A DNA stretch of 5,948 nt from Bacteroidota bacterium (GCA_023417955.1 JAEZDW010000052.1:1-5948), one strand, 5' to 3'. Shown: positions 1 to 5,875, counted from the stretch's first letter. A program made the numbers and translations. The notes: a model not told the origin generated them from the letters alone.

Positions 1-2
1 AA

Positions 3-437
3 TCAAATCTGCTCCGAATGGATTCTTCTTATTCGGACTTGACTGATGAGAATGATCAGTTTCTTAAAATGAACGGACGTAAAGTATATGAGTTTGCGCT
101 GACTAACGTTCCTCTCGTTATGAAGGAGGTGATCGACAAAGCTGGTCTTCATTTGAACGATATCAAAAAAGTACTGGTGCATCAGGCGAATGATAAAATG
201 GATCACGCGATCCTTCAAAGACTCTTCAAACTTTATGGCCAAAATGAAATTCCAGGTAACCTTATGCCGATGACTATTGGGTGGCTTGGGAACAGTTCTG
301 TTGCGACCGTACCGACTTTGTTGGATTTGATCTGTCGCAAGCAGTTAGCTGGCCATGAAATCAATTCCGGTGATTATATTCTTATGGCGTCGGTAGGAGC
401 CGGAATGAACATAAATGCGCTGGTATATCAGTACTAA
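3..437 (+). CDS. 3-oxoacyl-ACP synthase III family protein, C-terminal part (5' truncated by window)
   Basis: The reading frame is open to the left edge, so the ATG at 18 is almost certainly internal and the N-terminal half lies outside the window. Numbering from that ATG, the segment VLVHQAN (about 52-58) carries the catalytic His (H55). WLGNSSVATVP (about 89-99) carries the catalytic Asn (N92) and matches the GNTS-type loop of FabH enzymes. The glycine-rich end SVGAGMN is typical of the last strands of the thiolase fold. Family knowledge: these enzymes perform decarboxylating Claisen condensation of an acyl thioester with malonyl-ACP in the cytoplasm, using a Cys-His-Asn triad. The Cys cannot be seen here. 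The HQANDKMD context and the longer His-Asn spacing (37 residues, against about 30 in E. coli FabH) differ from housekeeping FabH. I infer a paralogue of unknown acyl specificity, perhaps in specialised lipid or pigment synthesis. The fold and family are secure; the substrate is not. Confidence 0.9.
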   Translation, partial: SNLLRMDSSYSDLTDENDQFLKMNGRKVYEFALTNVPLVMKEVIDKAGLHLNDIKKVLVHQANDKMDHAILQRLFKLYGQNEIPGNLMPMTIGWLGNSSVATVPTLLDLICRKQLAGHEINSGDYILMASVGAGMNINALVYQY

Positions 438-468
438 TACTTTAGAGCGAGGCACTAACGGAAGTATT
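436..468. terminator. weak inverted repeat between convergent genes
   Basis: AATACTT (436-442) is matched exactly by AAGTATT (462-468) across a 19-nt loop, in the 34-bp gap between the convergent synthase and response-regulator genes. It overlaps the synthase stop codon. The stem is AT-rich and no T-run follows on either strand, so a role as a bidirectional terminator is only a possibility suggested by its position. Confidence 0.2.
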
Positions 469-471
469 CCA

Positions 472-927
472 TTACTGCGTGAAATCATTTGGTGCGGCAC
501 AACGCCTCCAATATTCCATTATCGCCCTGATGGTCTGTTCTAACTCACTCATCGAATCGTTTTTAACAAAGAACCCCTGCACGGATTGACTATACGCTTT
601 AATAACTGAATTTTGATTTGAGGCAGTTGAAAAGAAAAGATACGGTATACACTTGTTGCTCAGTTTTTCATCCATCTTGAGTTTTTCCCTGAGAGCGAAG
701 CCATTTAGTTTAGGAAGATTGATGTCGGATAGTATGAGAAATGGCGGTTCTTTACAATCGATTATGTAATTCAGCGCCTCCTGCCCATCCGAGAAGAATA
801 GAACCTTATTCTGGTAGTTGAGGGTCTCAAAAATTTCGGTTAAAAGGTCCTGATCGTCTGCATCGTCTTCAATTATAATGATTGGACCGTTCTTGTTGAT
901 GATAATGTCCTTCTGCAGTTCTTTCAT
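472..927 (-). CDS. Single-domain (CheY-like) response regulator
   Basis: This 151-residue protein is essentially one receiver domain (about 14-138) with no output domain. The acidic pocket is E20-D21-D22 in the motif IIIIEDD. The phospho-acceptor is D68 in LILSDINLP. The switch Ser/Thr lies in FFSTAS (S100/T101), and the conserved Lys is K122 in GFFVKND. All residues needed for phosphorylation are present. Family knowledge: such proteins take a phosphoryl group from a histidine kinase and act through protein contacts or phosphorelay, not DNA binding. The spacing FxxxSDGQEALNYI, followed by the NLPKLNGF loop, resembles the Rcp1-like receivers that accompany phytochrome or hybrid kinases. No kinase gene is in the window, so the partner is unknown. 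The ATG at 927 is the first in frame and gives a normal short leader before strand 1. The gene converges on the synthase gene and diverges from the sigma factor region. Confidence 0.92.
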   Translation of the reverse strand: MKELQKDIIINKNGPIIIIEDDADDQDLLTEIFETLNYQNKVLFFSDGQEALNYIIDCKEPPFLILSDINLPKLNGFALREKLKMDEKLSNKCIPYLFFSTASNQNSVIKAYSQSVQGFFVKNDSMSELEQTIRAIMEYWRRCAAPNDFTQ

Positions 928-952
928 ACTGGCGTGGGTTTTTTAACTTAAA

Positions 953-960
953 CAATGCTA
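953..960 (-). promoter_or_regulatory. candidate -7 element for response regulator
   Basis: Read on the minus strand this is TAGCATTG, a 7-of-8 match to the Bacteroidota -7 consensus TAnnTTTG, 26 bp upstream of the response-regulator ATG. No TTTG-type -33 element is found at the expected distance; that place is taken by the palindrome at 978-989. The call rests on a short match and on position only. Confidence 0.25.
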
Positions 961-977
961 AGTAACGATTTCCTTGT

Positions 978-989
978 CTTTCCGGAAAG
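978..989. promoter_or_regulatory. 12-bp perfect palindrome, candidate operator
   Basis: CTTTCCGGAAAG reads the same on both strands with no mismatch. It sits about 50 bp upstream of the response-regulator start, where the -33 region would lie if the -7 element is at 953-960. A homodimeric transcription factor binding site is a reasonable reading, but no cognate regulator can be named. Confidence 0.35.
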
Positions 990-1009
990 TGCGTGACGGC
1001 TGCGCACTT
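987..1009. repeat. stem-loop AAGTGCG / CGCACTT
   Basis: The arms 987-993 and 1003-1009 are exactly complementary over 7 bp and can be lengthened by two G-U pairs, leaving a 5-nt loop. The hairpin shares its first three bases with the adjacent palindrome. No T-run follows on either strand, so it is not a standard terminator. Confidence 0.35.
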
Positions 1010-1154
1010 CGTGGTTGTCTGCTGCAGTCGAACGAAACATCGATAATTGAAACTAATTTACGATTATTCCCAATTTGGCGATCATAAAGTCGTACCTTTA
1101 GCCACTTCCTCATTCCAGGTCCTTCTAGTCGGTCGGCCATTGCAATGATAAAGG

Positions 1155-1172
1155 TGTGCAGGTTGCTGCACA
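1155..1172. repeat. tight hairpin TGTGCAG-GTTG-CTGCACA
   Basis: A perfect 7-bp inverted repeat surrounds a 4-nt loop. Its half-site TGTGCA recurs in the palindrome TGTGCACA at 1216-1223, giving four TGTGCA-type half-sites in 70 bp. It could be a paired protein-binding site or an RNA hairpin. No T-run follows on the plus strand, and only a short TTTAT follows on the minus strand. Confidence 0.35.
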
Positions 1173-1215
1173 AAAGTCTTCAACATACACTTAAAGCATA
1201 TAGTACCGAAGTACG

Positions 1216-1223
1216 TGTGCACA
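1216..1223. promoter_or_regulatory. 8-bp palindrome TGTGCACA
   Basis: This perfect palindrome lies five bases before the ATG at 1228 and repeats the half-site of the hairpin at 1155-1172. It may be part of an operator, or it may be chance, since 8-bp palindromes are not rare. Confidence 0.25.
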
Positions 1224-1227
1224 AACA

Positions 1228-1413
1228 ATGGGTTTTCAGACTAATGAAGACAATGCATACGAAGTCGGTTCTTTTATCGATGCTATAGAAGCGCCAACTG
1301 TAAAGTTGCAAAGCACCAGGTACTATCAACGTATTTACTATTGCTCAGTCGTTGGCAAAGATGCAGCAAAGCCCAGGGTGTATTTTGAGCGGGAGCTTAT
1401 AGCGCCAGTCTAA
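1228..1413 (+). CDS. Small hypothetical protein (61 aa), uncertain
   Basis: I do not recognise this protein. The frame opens after an in-frame TAG at 1201, starts with ATG and ends with TAA, 44 bp before the sigma factor gene and on the same strand. The product is soluble-looking, with mixed charge, an aromatic stretch (RYYQRIYYC, residues 31-39) and no membrane segment or known motif. No purine-rich ribosome binding site precedes the ATG. The codons look like ordinary coding sequence and there is no competing frame, but length alone is weak evidence. It could equally be leader sequence for the sigma factor transcript or the remnant of a longer gene. Confidence 0.35.
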   Translation: MGFQTNEDNAYEVGSFIDAIEAPTVKLQSTRYYQRIYYCSVVGKDAAKPRVYFERELIAPV

Positions 1414-1457
1414 CGCGGAGTTAAATCATCTTGAAATTATTTGCCTAAACCGTAAAC

Positions 1458-2321
1458 ATGCGCCAACTTAAGATTAGCAAACAGATTACCAACAGAGAAA
1501 GTGAGTCTCTGGATAAATACTTAACCGAAATTGGAAAGGTTGACCTGATCACGGCTGAGGACGAAGTTGAACTTGCAAAAAGGATTCGGGAAGGTGATCA
1601 GATTGCGTTGGAAAAATTAACGAAAGCGAACTTGCGCTTTGTTGTATCTGTTGCGAAGCAATATCAAAACAATGGCCTCACGCTCGGCGATCTCATCAAC
1701 GAAGGCAATCTCGGTTTGATCAAGGCAGCGAAACGCTTTGATGAGCAGCGGGGTTTCAAATTTATCTCCTATGCCGTTTGGTGGATACGCCAGGCCATTA
1801 TGCAGGCACTGGCAGAGCAGTCCCGTATCGTGCGCCTGCCTTTGAACCGTGTCGGCTCATTAAACAAAATCAACAGGACGTTTTCCGAGCTTGAACAAAA
1901 ATACCAGCGCGAGCCTTCAACAGAGGAGGTAGCAGAAATGATCGGAATAAGTGAAGAGGACGTAAGAGACAATCTTAAAGTGGCCGGCAGACATATATCC
2001 GTCGACGCGCCTCTGCTTAGTGGTGAGGAGAATCGTTTGATTGATGTCCTCCACGACGAAAATGAATCAAAACCTGATACCGCACTGATTTCTGATTCCC
2101 TCGTCCTTGAAGTACAACGGGCACTGGCAACACTAACTGCCCGCGAGTCAGATGTCCTTCAACTATACTTTGGTCTCAATAACAATGCATCAATGACCCT
2201 CGAGGAAATTGGTGAGCATTACAACCTCACGCGCGAACGCGTGCGACAGATTAAAGAAAAGGCCACACGCCGACTCAGGCATACAGCGAGAAGTTCAACG
2301 TTGAAGACATACCTGGGTTGA
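1458..2321 (+). CDS. rpoD: RNA polymerase sigma factor, RpoD/SigA family (Bacteroidota short type)
   Basis: This 287-residue sigma-70 protein directs core RNA polymerase to promoters. Domains in order: region 1.2 (about 15-48, [11 protein letters not shown]...[10 protein letters not shown]); region 2 (about 54-122), with the core-binding part [15 protein letters not shown] and the -10 recognition and melting helix [14 protein letters not shown] (105-118); region 3 (about 125-205), with [16 protein letters not shown]; and region 4 (about 215-280), whose helix-turn-helix ends in [18 protein letters not shown] and reads the -33 element. Region 1.1 is absent, which is the normal state in Bacteroidota, where the primary sigma factor is also about 287 residues and ends in a YLG-like tail. 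Start and length fit the family exactly. The variable stretches between the sigma regions (about 150-215) cannot be judged from memory alone, and the phylum often has extra RpoD copies. It may therefore be either the primary factor or a close paralogue. It appears monocistronic. Confidence 0.93.
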   Translation: MRQLKISKQITNRESESLDKYLTEIGKVDLITAEDEVELAKRIREGDQIALEKLTKANLRFVVSVAKQYQNNGLTLGDLINEGNLGLIKAAKRFDEQRGFKFISYAVWWIRQAIMQALAEQSRIVRLPLNRVGSLNKINRTFSELEQKYQREPSTEEVAEMIGISEEDVRDNLKVAGRHISVDAPLLSGEENRLIDVLHDENESKPDTALISDSLVLEVQRALATLTARESDVLQLYFGLNNNASMTLEEIGEHYNLTRERVRQIKEKATRRLRHTARSSTLKTYLG

Positions 2322-2384
2322 TCTGCCTCCCTTTAGCCTGATCCCTGCAATTCCGCTGCTTTTTAACACTCCCATTCAATAAAC

Positions 2385-2397
2385 ACCTGATTCAGGT
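2385..2397. promoter_or_regulatory. dyad ACCTGA-T-TCAGGT, candidate PadR operator
   Basis: Two perfect 6-bp arms flank a single T, 79 bp upstream of the padR ATG. It shares the CTGA/TCAG core with the dyad at 2458-2471. PadR family repressors are winged-helix dimers that commonly bind dyads in their own promoters, so an operator is plausible. This sequence is not the ATGT-N8-ACAT type known for the founding PadR. Confidence 0.35.
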
Positions 2398-2425
2398 TCC
2401 TGCTTACTGGAGATGGGCACTTCCG

Positions 2426-2457
2426 TTTGCTTTCTTTAAATAATTTTCCTTATTTCA
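2426..2457 (+). promoter_or_regulatory. candidate padR-permease promoter
   Basis: TTTG at 2426-2429 fits the Bacteroidota -33 element. About 20 bp on, the AT-rich TTATTTCAT (2450-2458) is a poor version of TAnnTTTG. An alternative -7-like word, TAATTTTC (2441-2448), has no -33 partner at the right distance. The assignment is weak but places the start site inside the second dyad. Confidence 0.25.
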
Positions 2458-2471
2458 TTCTGAAATCAGAA
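2458..2471. promoter_or_regulatory. dyad TTCTGA-AA-TCAGAA, candidate PadR operator
   Basis: Perfect 6-bp arms flank a 2-nt centre, and the dyad ends 4 bp before the padR ATG. A bound dimer here would cover the probable transcription start and the ribosome binding site. The AGAAGGAA that follows supplies the only Shine-Dalgarno-like purines, which sit unusually close to the start codon (GGA almost abuts the ATG). Confidence 0.4.
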
Positions 2472-2475
2472 GGAA

Positions 2476-2808
2476 ATGGCAAAGGAATTCCTAAACGACT
2501 TCGAGGAATTAATACTATCCATGGTAGCCGCGTTGGATGAAAATGCGTATGGCGCTGCCATCGCTCTTGAAGTTGAAAAGTGGCTTGGCCGGAAGGTCAC
2601 GTTAAGCGCTGTTCATGTTGTCCTGTACCGCCTTGAAGATAAAGGCTACGCGAAGTCGAAGGTGGGTGGCGCTACTGCTGAACGCGGTGGGAGAAGCAAA
2701 CGCATTTATACTATTACCACCGCTGGCATTGGCGTACTTCGTTCGATGAAAGAAAAGCGGACCGAAATATGGAAGCTTGTGCCTCAGTTGAAATCAGTCC
2801 ACACCTGA
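2476..2808 (+). CDS. PadR family transcriptional regulator
   Basis: This 110-residue winged-helix repressor has the short PadR form (subfamily 2 size). The N-terminal helix FEELILSMVAAL (9-20) is followed by the family's YGAAIALEVEKWLGR segment (25-39). The recognition helix is VTLSAVHVVLYRLEDKGY (41-58). The wing contains GGRSKRIYTITTAG (71-84), a hallmark of PadR proteins. The C-terminal helix, GVLRSMKEKRTEIWKL, is the likely dimerisation helix. Family knowledge: PadR proteins repress transport or stress genes and release DNA on binding a ligand. The gene directly precedes the large permease and their codons abut (TGA then ATG). It very likely controls this operon, including itself, through the dyads just upstream. 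The inducer cannot be predicted. Confidence 0.93.
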   Translation: MAKEFLNDFEELILSMVAALDENAYGAAIALEVEKWLGRKVTLSAVHVVLYRLEDKGYAKSKVGGATAERGGRSKRIYTITTAGIGVLRSMKEKRTEIWKLVPQLKSVHT

Positions 2809-5448
2809 ATGCAGTCATTTCCTAAATGGGCTGAACGGTTTTTACGGACCATTTGTCCGGACCACGTTGTTGATCAGATCATTGGTGACCTGGTTGAAAT
2901 TTATCAGCATGATATTAAACACCACGGTACGCAAAAGGCGCGATGGAGACTCATCATTGCTGTGCTTCGTTTCTTTCGTCCCGGAATTCTCGTAAGAAAT
3001 AGACTTTCGATCAGTCCCAATCAAGGTGCCATGGTTCATCATTACTTCAAGACTACCTTACGACATTTTGTGAAGAGCAAGCTGAATTTCAGTTTTAAAC
3101 TGCTGGGGCTTTGCTTCACACTGACGAGTCTTCTGGTAATCGTGTTGTACGTCTCGTACCAGTTGTCGTTCGATAAATTTCACACGGATTACCAAAACAT
3201 ATATCGCGTCAATTCCCAGTGGCGAGAAAATGGTGAGATGGCTAAATACGCATTGGTTCCGACAGGTGTAGGGCCCATGCTCAAGACCGAGTTTCCGGAA
3301 GTACGCGAATACGCACGAATGGGCTTCCCCGGGAGGTATCAGGTAAGCGTGAACAATAAATCTTTCCACACAGAGGGAATTGCAGAAGCCGATAGTTCAA
3401 TCTTTGACGTTTTATCATTCAGTTTCCTCAGGGGCGATAAGCGAGCCTTGCAGCAGCCAGGGTCAATTGTACTTACAGAGTCACTCGCGCAGCAAATGTT
3501 TGATGAGGCCGATCCTTTCGGAGAGGCGATTACCCTGGTTAACAAAGCTGGCCTGTCGCTTCACGTTACCGGGATAATTAAGGACCTTCCATCAAACTCA
3601 CACCTGAACATCAGGGCACTGGTGTCTTTTGGCTCGTTAAGCGACAGCTCTTACGTACCTGCAGGACCCTGGGAAATAAGTATTGATGGCTCGACTGTTC
3701 TGTATCTGCGTCTACGTGATGGAACTGATGCTGATGAATTTGTTTCCAAAGTGTCGCCTGCGGTAAGGCAAAGAATAACAAGGAATGAAAGCGGACTTGA
3801 AAAAGAATACGGAATTCTGCTGCAACCGCTGAAGAATCTTTATCTCGATAAGCCCATCTATGCTGAATTTTTCGCGAAGGGTAACATAGTCTACGTATTT
3901 GTGTTTGCCGTGCTGGGTCTTTTTCTCGTGATAATATCAGGCATCAACTACATCAATCTTACTGTTGCTGATTTTCATAAAAGGCTTAAGGAAATTGGAG
4001 TAAGGAAGGTAATGGGCGCGCTCAGGAGGCAGATAGCGTTTCAGGTAATTTTCGAGGCGTGCCTCGTCGTAGTGCTGTCATTGATCATCAGCGTCTGTGC
4101 GTTGTATTTATTGATCCCGGAAGTTCAGCAGTCGCTGGATCCGAACTTAAGGTTTGCGATGTTGATAAAGCCTGAAGTGGTTGGAACGCTGGCAGTGGTC
4201 ACCACCGCATTAATTATCCTGTCAACGTTATATCCGGCTTATCAACTGGCAATCAAAAGTCCGATTGAAAATATGAAATCAATTGGAAAAGCCGGGGGTC
4301 ATGCAAAGATCAGCAGGGCGCTATTGATAAGTCAATTTGGCATTTCGATCATATGCATCACTTCCACGTTGGTGATTGGGCAACAACTCCGGTTTATTCA
4401 GGAACGGAACCCGGGTTATGATCGCGAGAATCTGATCGTTGCTTATATGCCTGACCAATATCCCACAGAAAAGATTCAGGTGATTAAGGATGAGTTTGCT
4501 AACGTCCCGGGAGTGGAAGCGGTGTCATTCTCAACATTTCGGATCGCAGGCGCCGGATATTATCGCGACTGGTATCGCGTGGAAATCGATGGTGAAATGA
4601 AGCGGATGATGTTGAATGAAGTGTTCTTCGACCATGACTTCTTTCGGGCAACGGGAATACCACTGGTTGCCGGCCGCGAATTTGATGCACAGCGTGCAAC
4701 GGATTCCCACGAAGCATTTATCGTCAACGAGACTGCAGTTCGTCACTTTGGATGGAAAGACGCGTTAGGCAAACGAATAAGCTACGGCTATGACGAAACA
4801 GATGGCGAAAAATGGGAAGGTGTTATCGTCGGTGTGGTCAAAGATTTCAACGTGTACTCACTGCATAAGAAGATCGAACCTTTGGTTATGCGGCTTCCGT
4901 GGTCGGACTGGCCCGGTGCTTGTGTTCACATCAGGATAAACGGACCGTTGGATGAAACGATCGCACGCATTCAAAAGAAATACACGGAAATACTCCCTGG
5001 TTTTATCCTTCATTACAGTGTAGTTGATGAGCTCTACAGCAACCAGTACAGCAATGAACGGAAAGCGTATACAGCGCTGCAATTCTGCACGTGGATTATC
5101 GTAGTAATATCATGTCTCGGAATCTTCTCGCTATCGCTTTACCTCTCAGTTGCGAAGACAAAGGAGTTTGGTATCCGCAAAGTACTTGGGGCGACTTCAA
5201 AGCAAATATCAGTTTTGCATACAGGCAAGTTTGTGAAGATTGCGTTGATCGCCAATGTCGTTGCAATTCCCGGGGCATGGATCGCCAGTGAACAATGGCT
5301 TGAGCAGTTTGCGTATAGGACTGAAGTCAGCGGCCTCCTGTTTGTTGCCGTGACGGGTATTTCGTTGTTCCTGGTTATCCTTTCGGCTGGGTATTCATCC
5401 TGGAAAGCTGGGGTAATGAATCCGGTGGATGTGATCAAGTCGGAATGA
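2809..5448 (+). CDS. FtsX/MacB-type ABC transporter permease with N-terminal permease prefix domain
   Basis: This is an 879-residue inner-membrane protein. Residues 1 to about 75 form a soluble prefix (PKWAERFLRTICPD, then IIGDLVEIYQHDI and a WRLIIAVLRFFRP helix) of the kind found on PadR-linked permeases in Bacteroidota. Two similar halves follow. The first has TM1 at about 96-118, a MacB-like periplasmic domain to about 355, and three TM helices at about 360-383, 411-436 and 456-480. The second has a TM at about 503-523, a second periplasmic domain to about 755, and TMs at about 759-781, 808-829 and 842-863. Each half carries the cytoplasmic coupling motif: KEIGVRKVMGA at 394-404 and KEFGIRKVLGA at 785-795. 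This duplicated eight-helix plan marks the FtsX-like family. Family knowledge: relatives are mechanotransmitting exporters of peptides, drugs or lipoproteins and are driven by a separate ATPase. No ATPase gene is present here. The ATG directly follows the padR stop codon, which suggests translational coupling. The substrate is unknown. Confidence 0.93.
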   Translation: MQSFPKWAERFLRTICPDHVVDQIIGDLVEIYQHDIKHHGTQKARWRLIIAVLRFFRPGILVRNRLSISPNQGAMVHHYFKTTLRHFVKSKLNFSFKLLGLCFTLTSLLVIVLYVSYQLSFDKFHTDYQNIYRVNSQWRENGEMAKYALVPTGVGPMLKTEFPEVREYARMGFPGRYQVSVNNKSFHTEGIAEADSSIFDVLSFSFLRGDKRALQQPGSIVLTESLAQQMFDEADPFGEAITLVNKAGLSLHVTGIIKDLPSNSHLNIRALVSFGSLSDSSYVPAGPWEISIDGSTVLYLRLRDGTDADEFVSKVSPAVRQRITRNESGLEKEYGILLQPLKNLYLDKPIYAEFFAKGNIVYVFVFAVLGLFLVIISGINYINLTVADFHKRLKEIGVRKVMGALRRQIAFQVIFEACLVVVLSLIISVCALYLLIPEVQQSLDPNLRFAMLIKPEVVGTLAVVTTALIILSTLYPAYQLAIKSPIENMKSIGKAGGHAKISRALLISQFGISIICITSTLVIGQQLRFIQERNPGYDRENLIVAYMPDQYPTEKIQVIKDEFANVPGVEAVSFSTFRIAGAGYYRDWYRVEIDGEMKRMMLNEVFFDHDFFRATGIPLVAGREFDAQRATDSHEAFIVNETAVRHFGWKDALGKRISYGYDETDGEKWEGVIVGVVKDFNVYSLHKKIEPLVMRLPWSDWPGACVHIRINGPLDETIARIQKKYTEILPGFILHYSVVDELYSNQYSNERKAYTALQFCTWIIVVISCLGIFSLSLYLSVAKTKEFGIRKVLGATSKQISVLHTGKFVKIALIANVVAIPGAWIASEQWLEQFAYRTEVSGLLFVAVTGISLFLVILSAGYSSWKAGVMNPVDVIKSE

Positions 5449-5486
5449 TTGCGATCAGATGACATCTGCAGGAACCAGCTGTTTGT

Positions 5487-5518
5487 AACTAAGGGTGGCT
5501 TCAAGTTTAAGTTTTTTT
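5487..5518 (+). terminator. possible rho-independent terminator of padR-permease operon
   Basis: AACTAAG (5487-5493) pairs with CTT plus AGTT (5499-5507) around a GGTGG loop, with a 2-nt bulge. A seven-T run follows four bases later (5512-5518), 39 bp after the permease stop codon. The position is right, but the stem is AT-rich and bulged, and the T-run also opens the repeat element, so the call is tentative. Confidence 0.3.
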
Positions 5519-5573
5519 CACCGCAAGGTCGCGAAGACGCAATGGAGCGCAAGGAAGTTTGCTGCCAGCCAAT
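5512..5573. repeat. poly-T/GCAAGG intergenic repeat, copy 1
   Basis: A run of seven T leads into CACCGCAAGG and then degenerate GCAAGG-like words at 5523, 5531, 5539 and 5549 (spacing 8, 8 and 10), ending in CTGCCAGCCAAT. After the T-run it aligns without gaps to copy 2 over 55 bp with 10 mismatches (my count). Upstream GCT-T-rich sequence may also belong to the unit. It resembles the CACCGCAAAGACGCAAAG-type repeats I know from many bacterial intergenic regions; their function is unknown to me. Confidence 0.75.
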
Positions 5574-5590
5574 GCCTGCTTAAAGGAATG

Positions 5591-5654
5591 TTTTTTTTTC
5601 ACCGCAAGGGTGCAAGGTCGCAAGGGGGCGCAAGGAAGGTTACTGCCAACCAAT
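5591..5654. repeat. poly-T/GCAAGG intergenic repeat, copy 2
   Basis: A run of nine T is followed by CACCGCAAGG, with exact GCAAGG words at 5604, 5612, 5620 and 5630, the same 8-8-10 spacing as in copy 1, then CTGCCAACCAAT. It starts 81 bp after copy 1 after allowing for the T-runs. Its words are cleaner than those of copy 1, as if copy 1 is older or under less constraint. Confidence 0.75.
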
Positions 5655-5690
5655 TACAAATTCCCAAATTATAAACCTGCGTGTTCGCCG

Positions 5691-5736
5691 CGGCAACTTA
5701 TTCGCGTGACCGGACGATTTAGGTTTGCCGTTTTTT
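5691..5736 (+). terminator. terminator-like hairpin with T6
   Basis: CGGCAA (5691-5696) and TTGCCG (5725-5730) are exactly complementary and are followed at once by six T. The 28-nt loop can form a small inner CGT/ACG stem. The long loop makes it a weak terminator. It lies well downstream of the permease gene and could end read-through transcripts. Confidence 0.3.
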
Positions 5737-5760
5737 GCATCAGGCTATAAACTTAGTCAA

Positions 5761-5828
5761 ACACAACCACTGCATTCGGCATGGGTCGTTCCTCCTTTCT
5801 GCTTCCTGTTTTTGACAGAAGGTTGTGT
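5761..5828. repeat. 8-bp inverted repeat ACACAACC / GGTTGTGT
   Basis: The arms at 5761-5768 and 5821-5828 are exactly complementary and enclose 52 nt. That interval can form a smaller stem of its own from TTCTG (5797-5801) with CAGAA (5816-5820). The nested arrangement suggests RNA structure but has not been folded computationally. Confidence 0.35.
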
Positions 5829-5875
5829 GAGAGGCTTATTATTTAGTGGCGTACCGGGAAAAGATACTGGCAGAC

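Larger units (their letters stand above)
928..1227. other. Divergent intergenic spacer with several dyads
   Basis: This 300-bp stretch separates the minus-strand response regulator from plus-strand genes. I see no convincing gene in it. It holds a 12-bp palindrome (978-989), a GC-rich stem-loop (987-1009), a tight hairpin (1155-1172), a small GTAC-CGAA-GTAC stem (1203-1214) and an 8-bp palindrome (1216-1223). A minus-strand frame at 958-1173 starts only with TTG and has no recognisable protein character. The stretch is best read as a divergent promoter and regulatory region. Confidence 0.5.

Noticed and set aside
958..1173. 71-residue minus-strand open frame upstream of the response regulator
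   Set aside because: It starts only with TTG, has no ribosome binding site or motif, and overlaps the palindrome and hairpins of the divergent spacer. I treat it as chance.
1431..1443. Promoter -7 element TATTTG just before the sigma factor gene
   Set aside because: It lacks the two spacer bases of TAnnTTTG and has no -33 partner, so it was not called.
2322..2364. Terminator after the sigma factor gene (GCA...TGC followed by five T at 2360-2364)
   Set aside because: The stem is only about three base pairs with a 7-nt loop, too weak to call despite the T-run.
5139..5552. 137-residue minus-strand open frame at the permease 3' end
   Set aside because: It is antisense to the conserved second FtsX domain and continues into the repeat; it is a shadow of the permease gene.
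5512..5654. CRISPR array
   Set aside because: There are only two diverged units with no unique spacer of regular length and no cas genes; it is a tandem intergenic repeat.
5559..5750. 63-residue plus-strand open frame across the repeat copy 2
   Set aside because: It is made largely of the translated GCAAGG repeat and the T-run, so it is not a gene.
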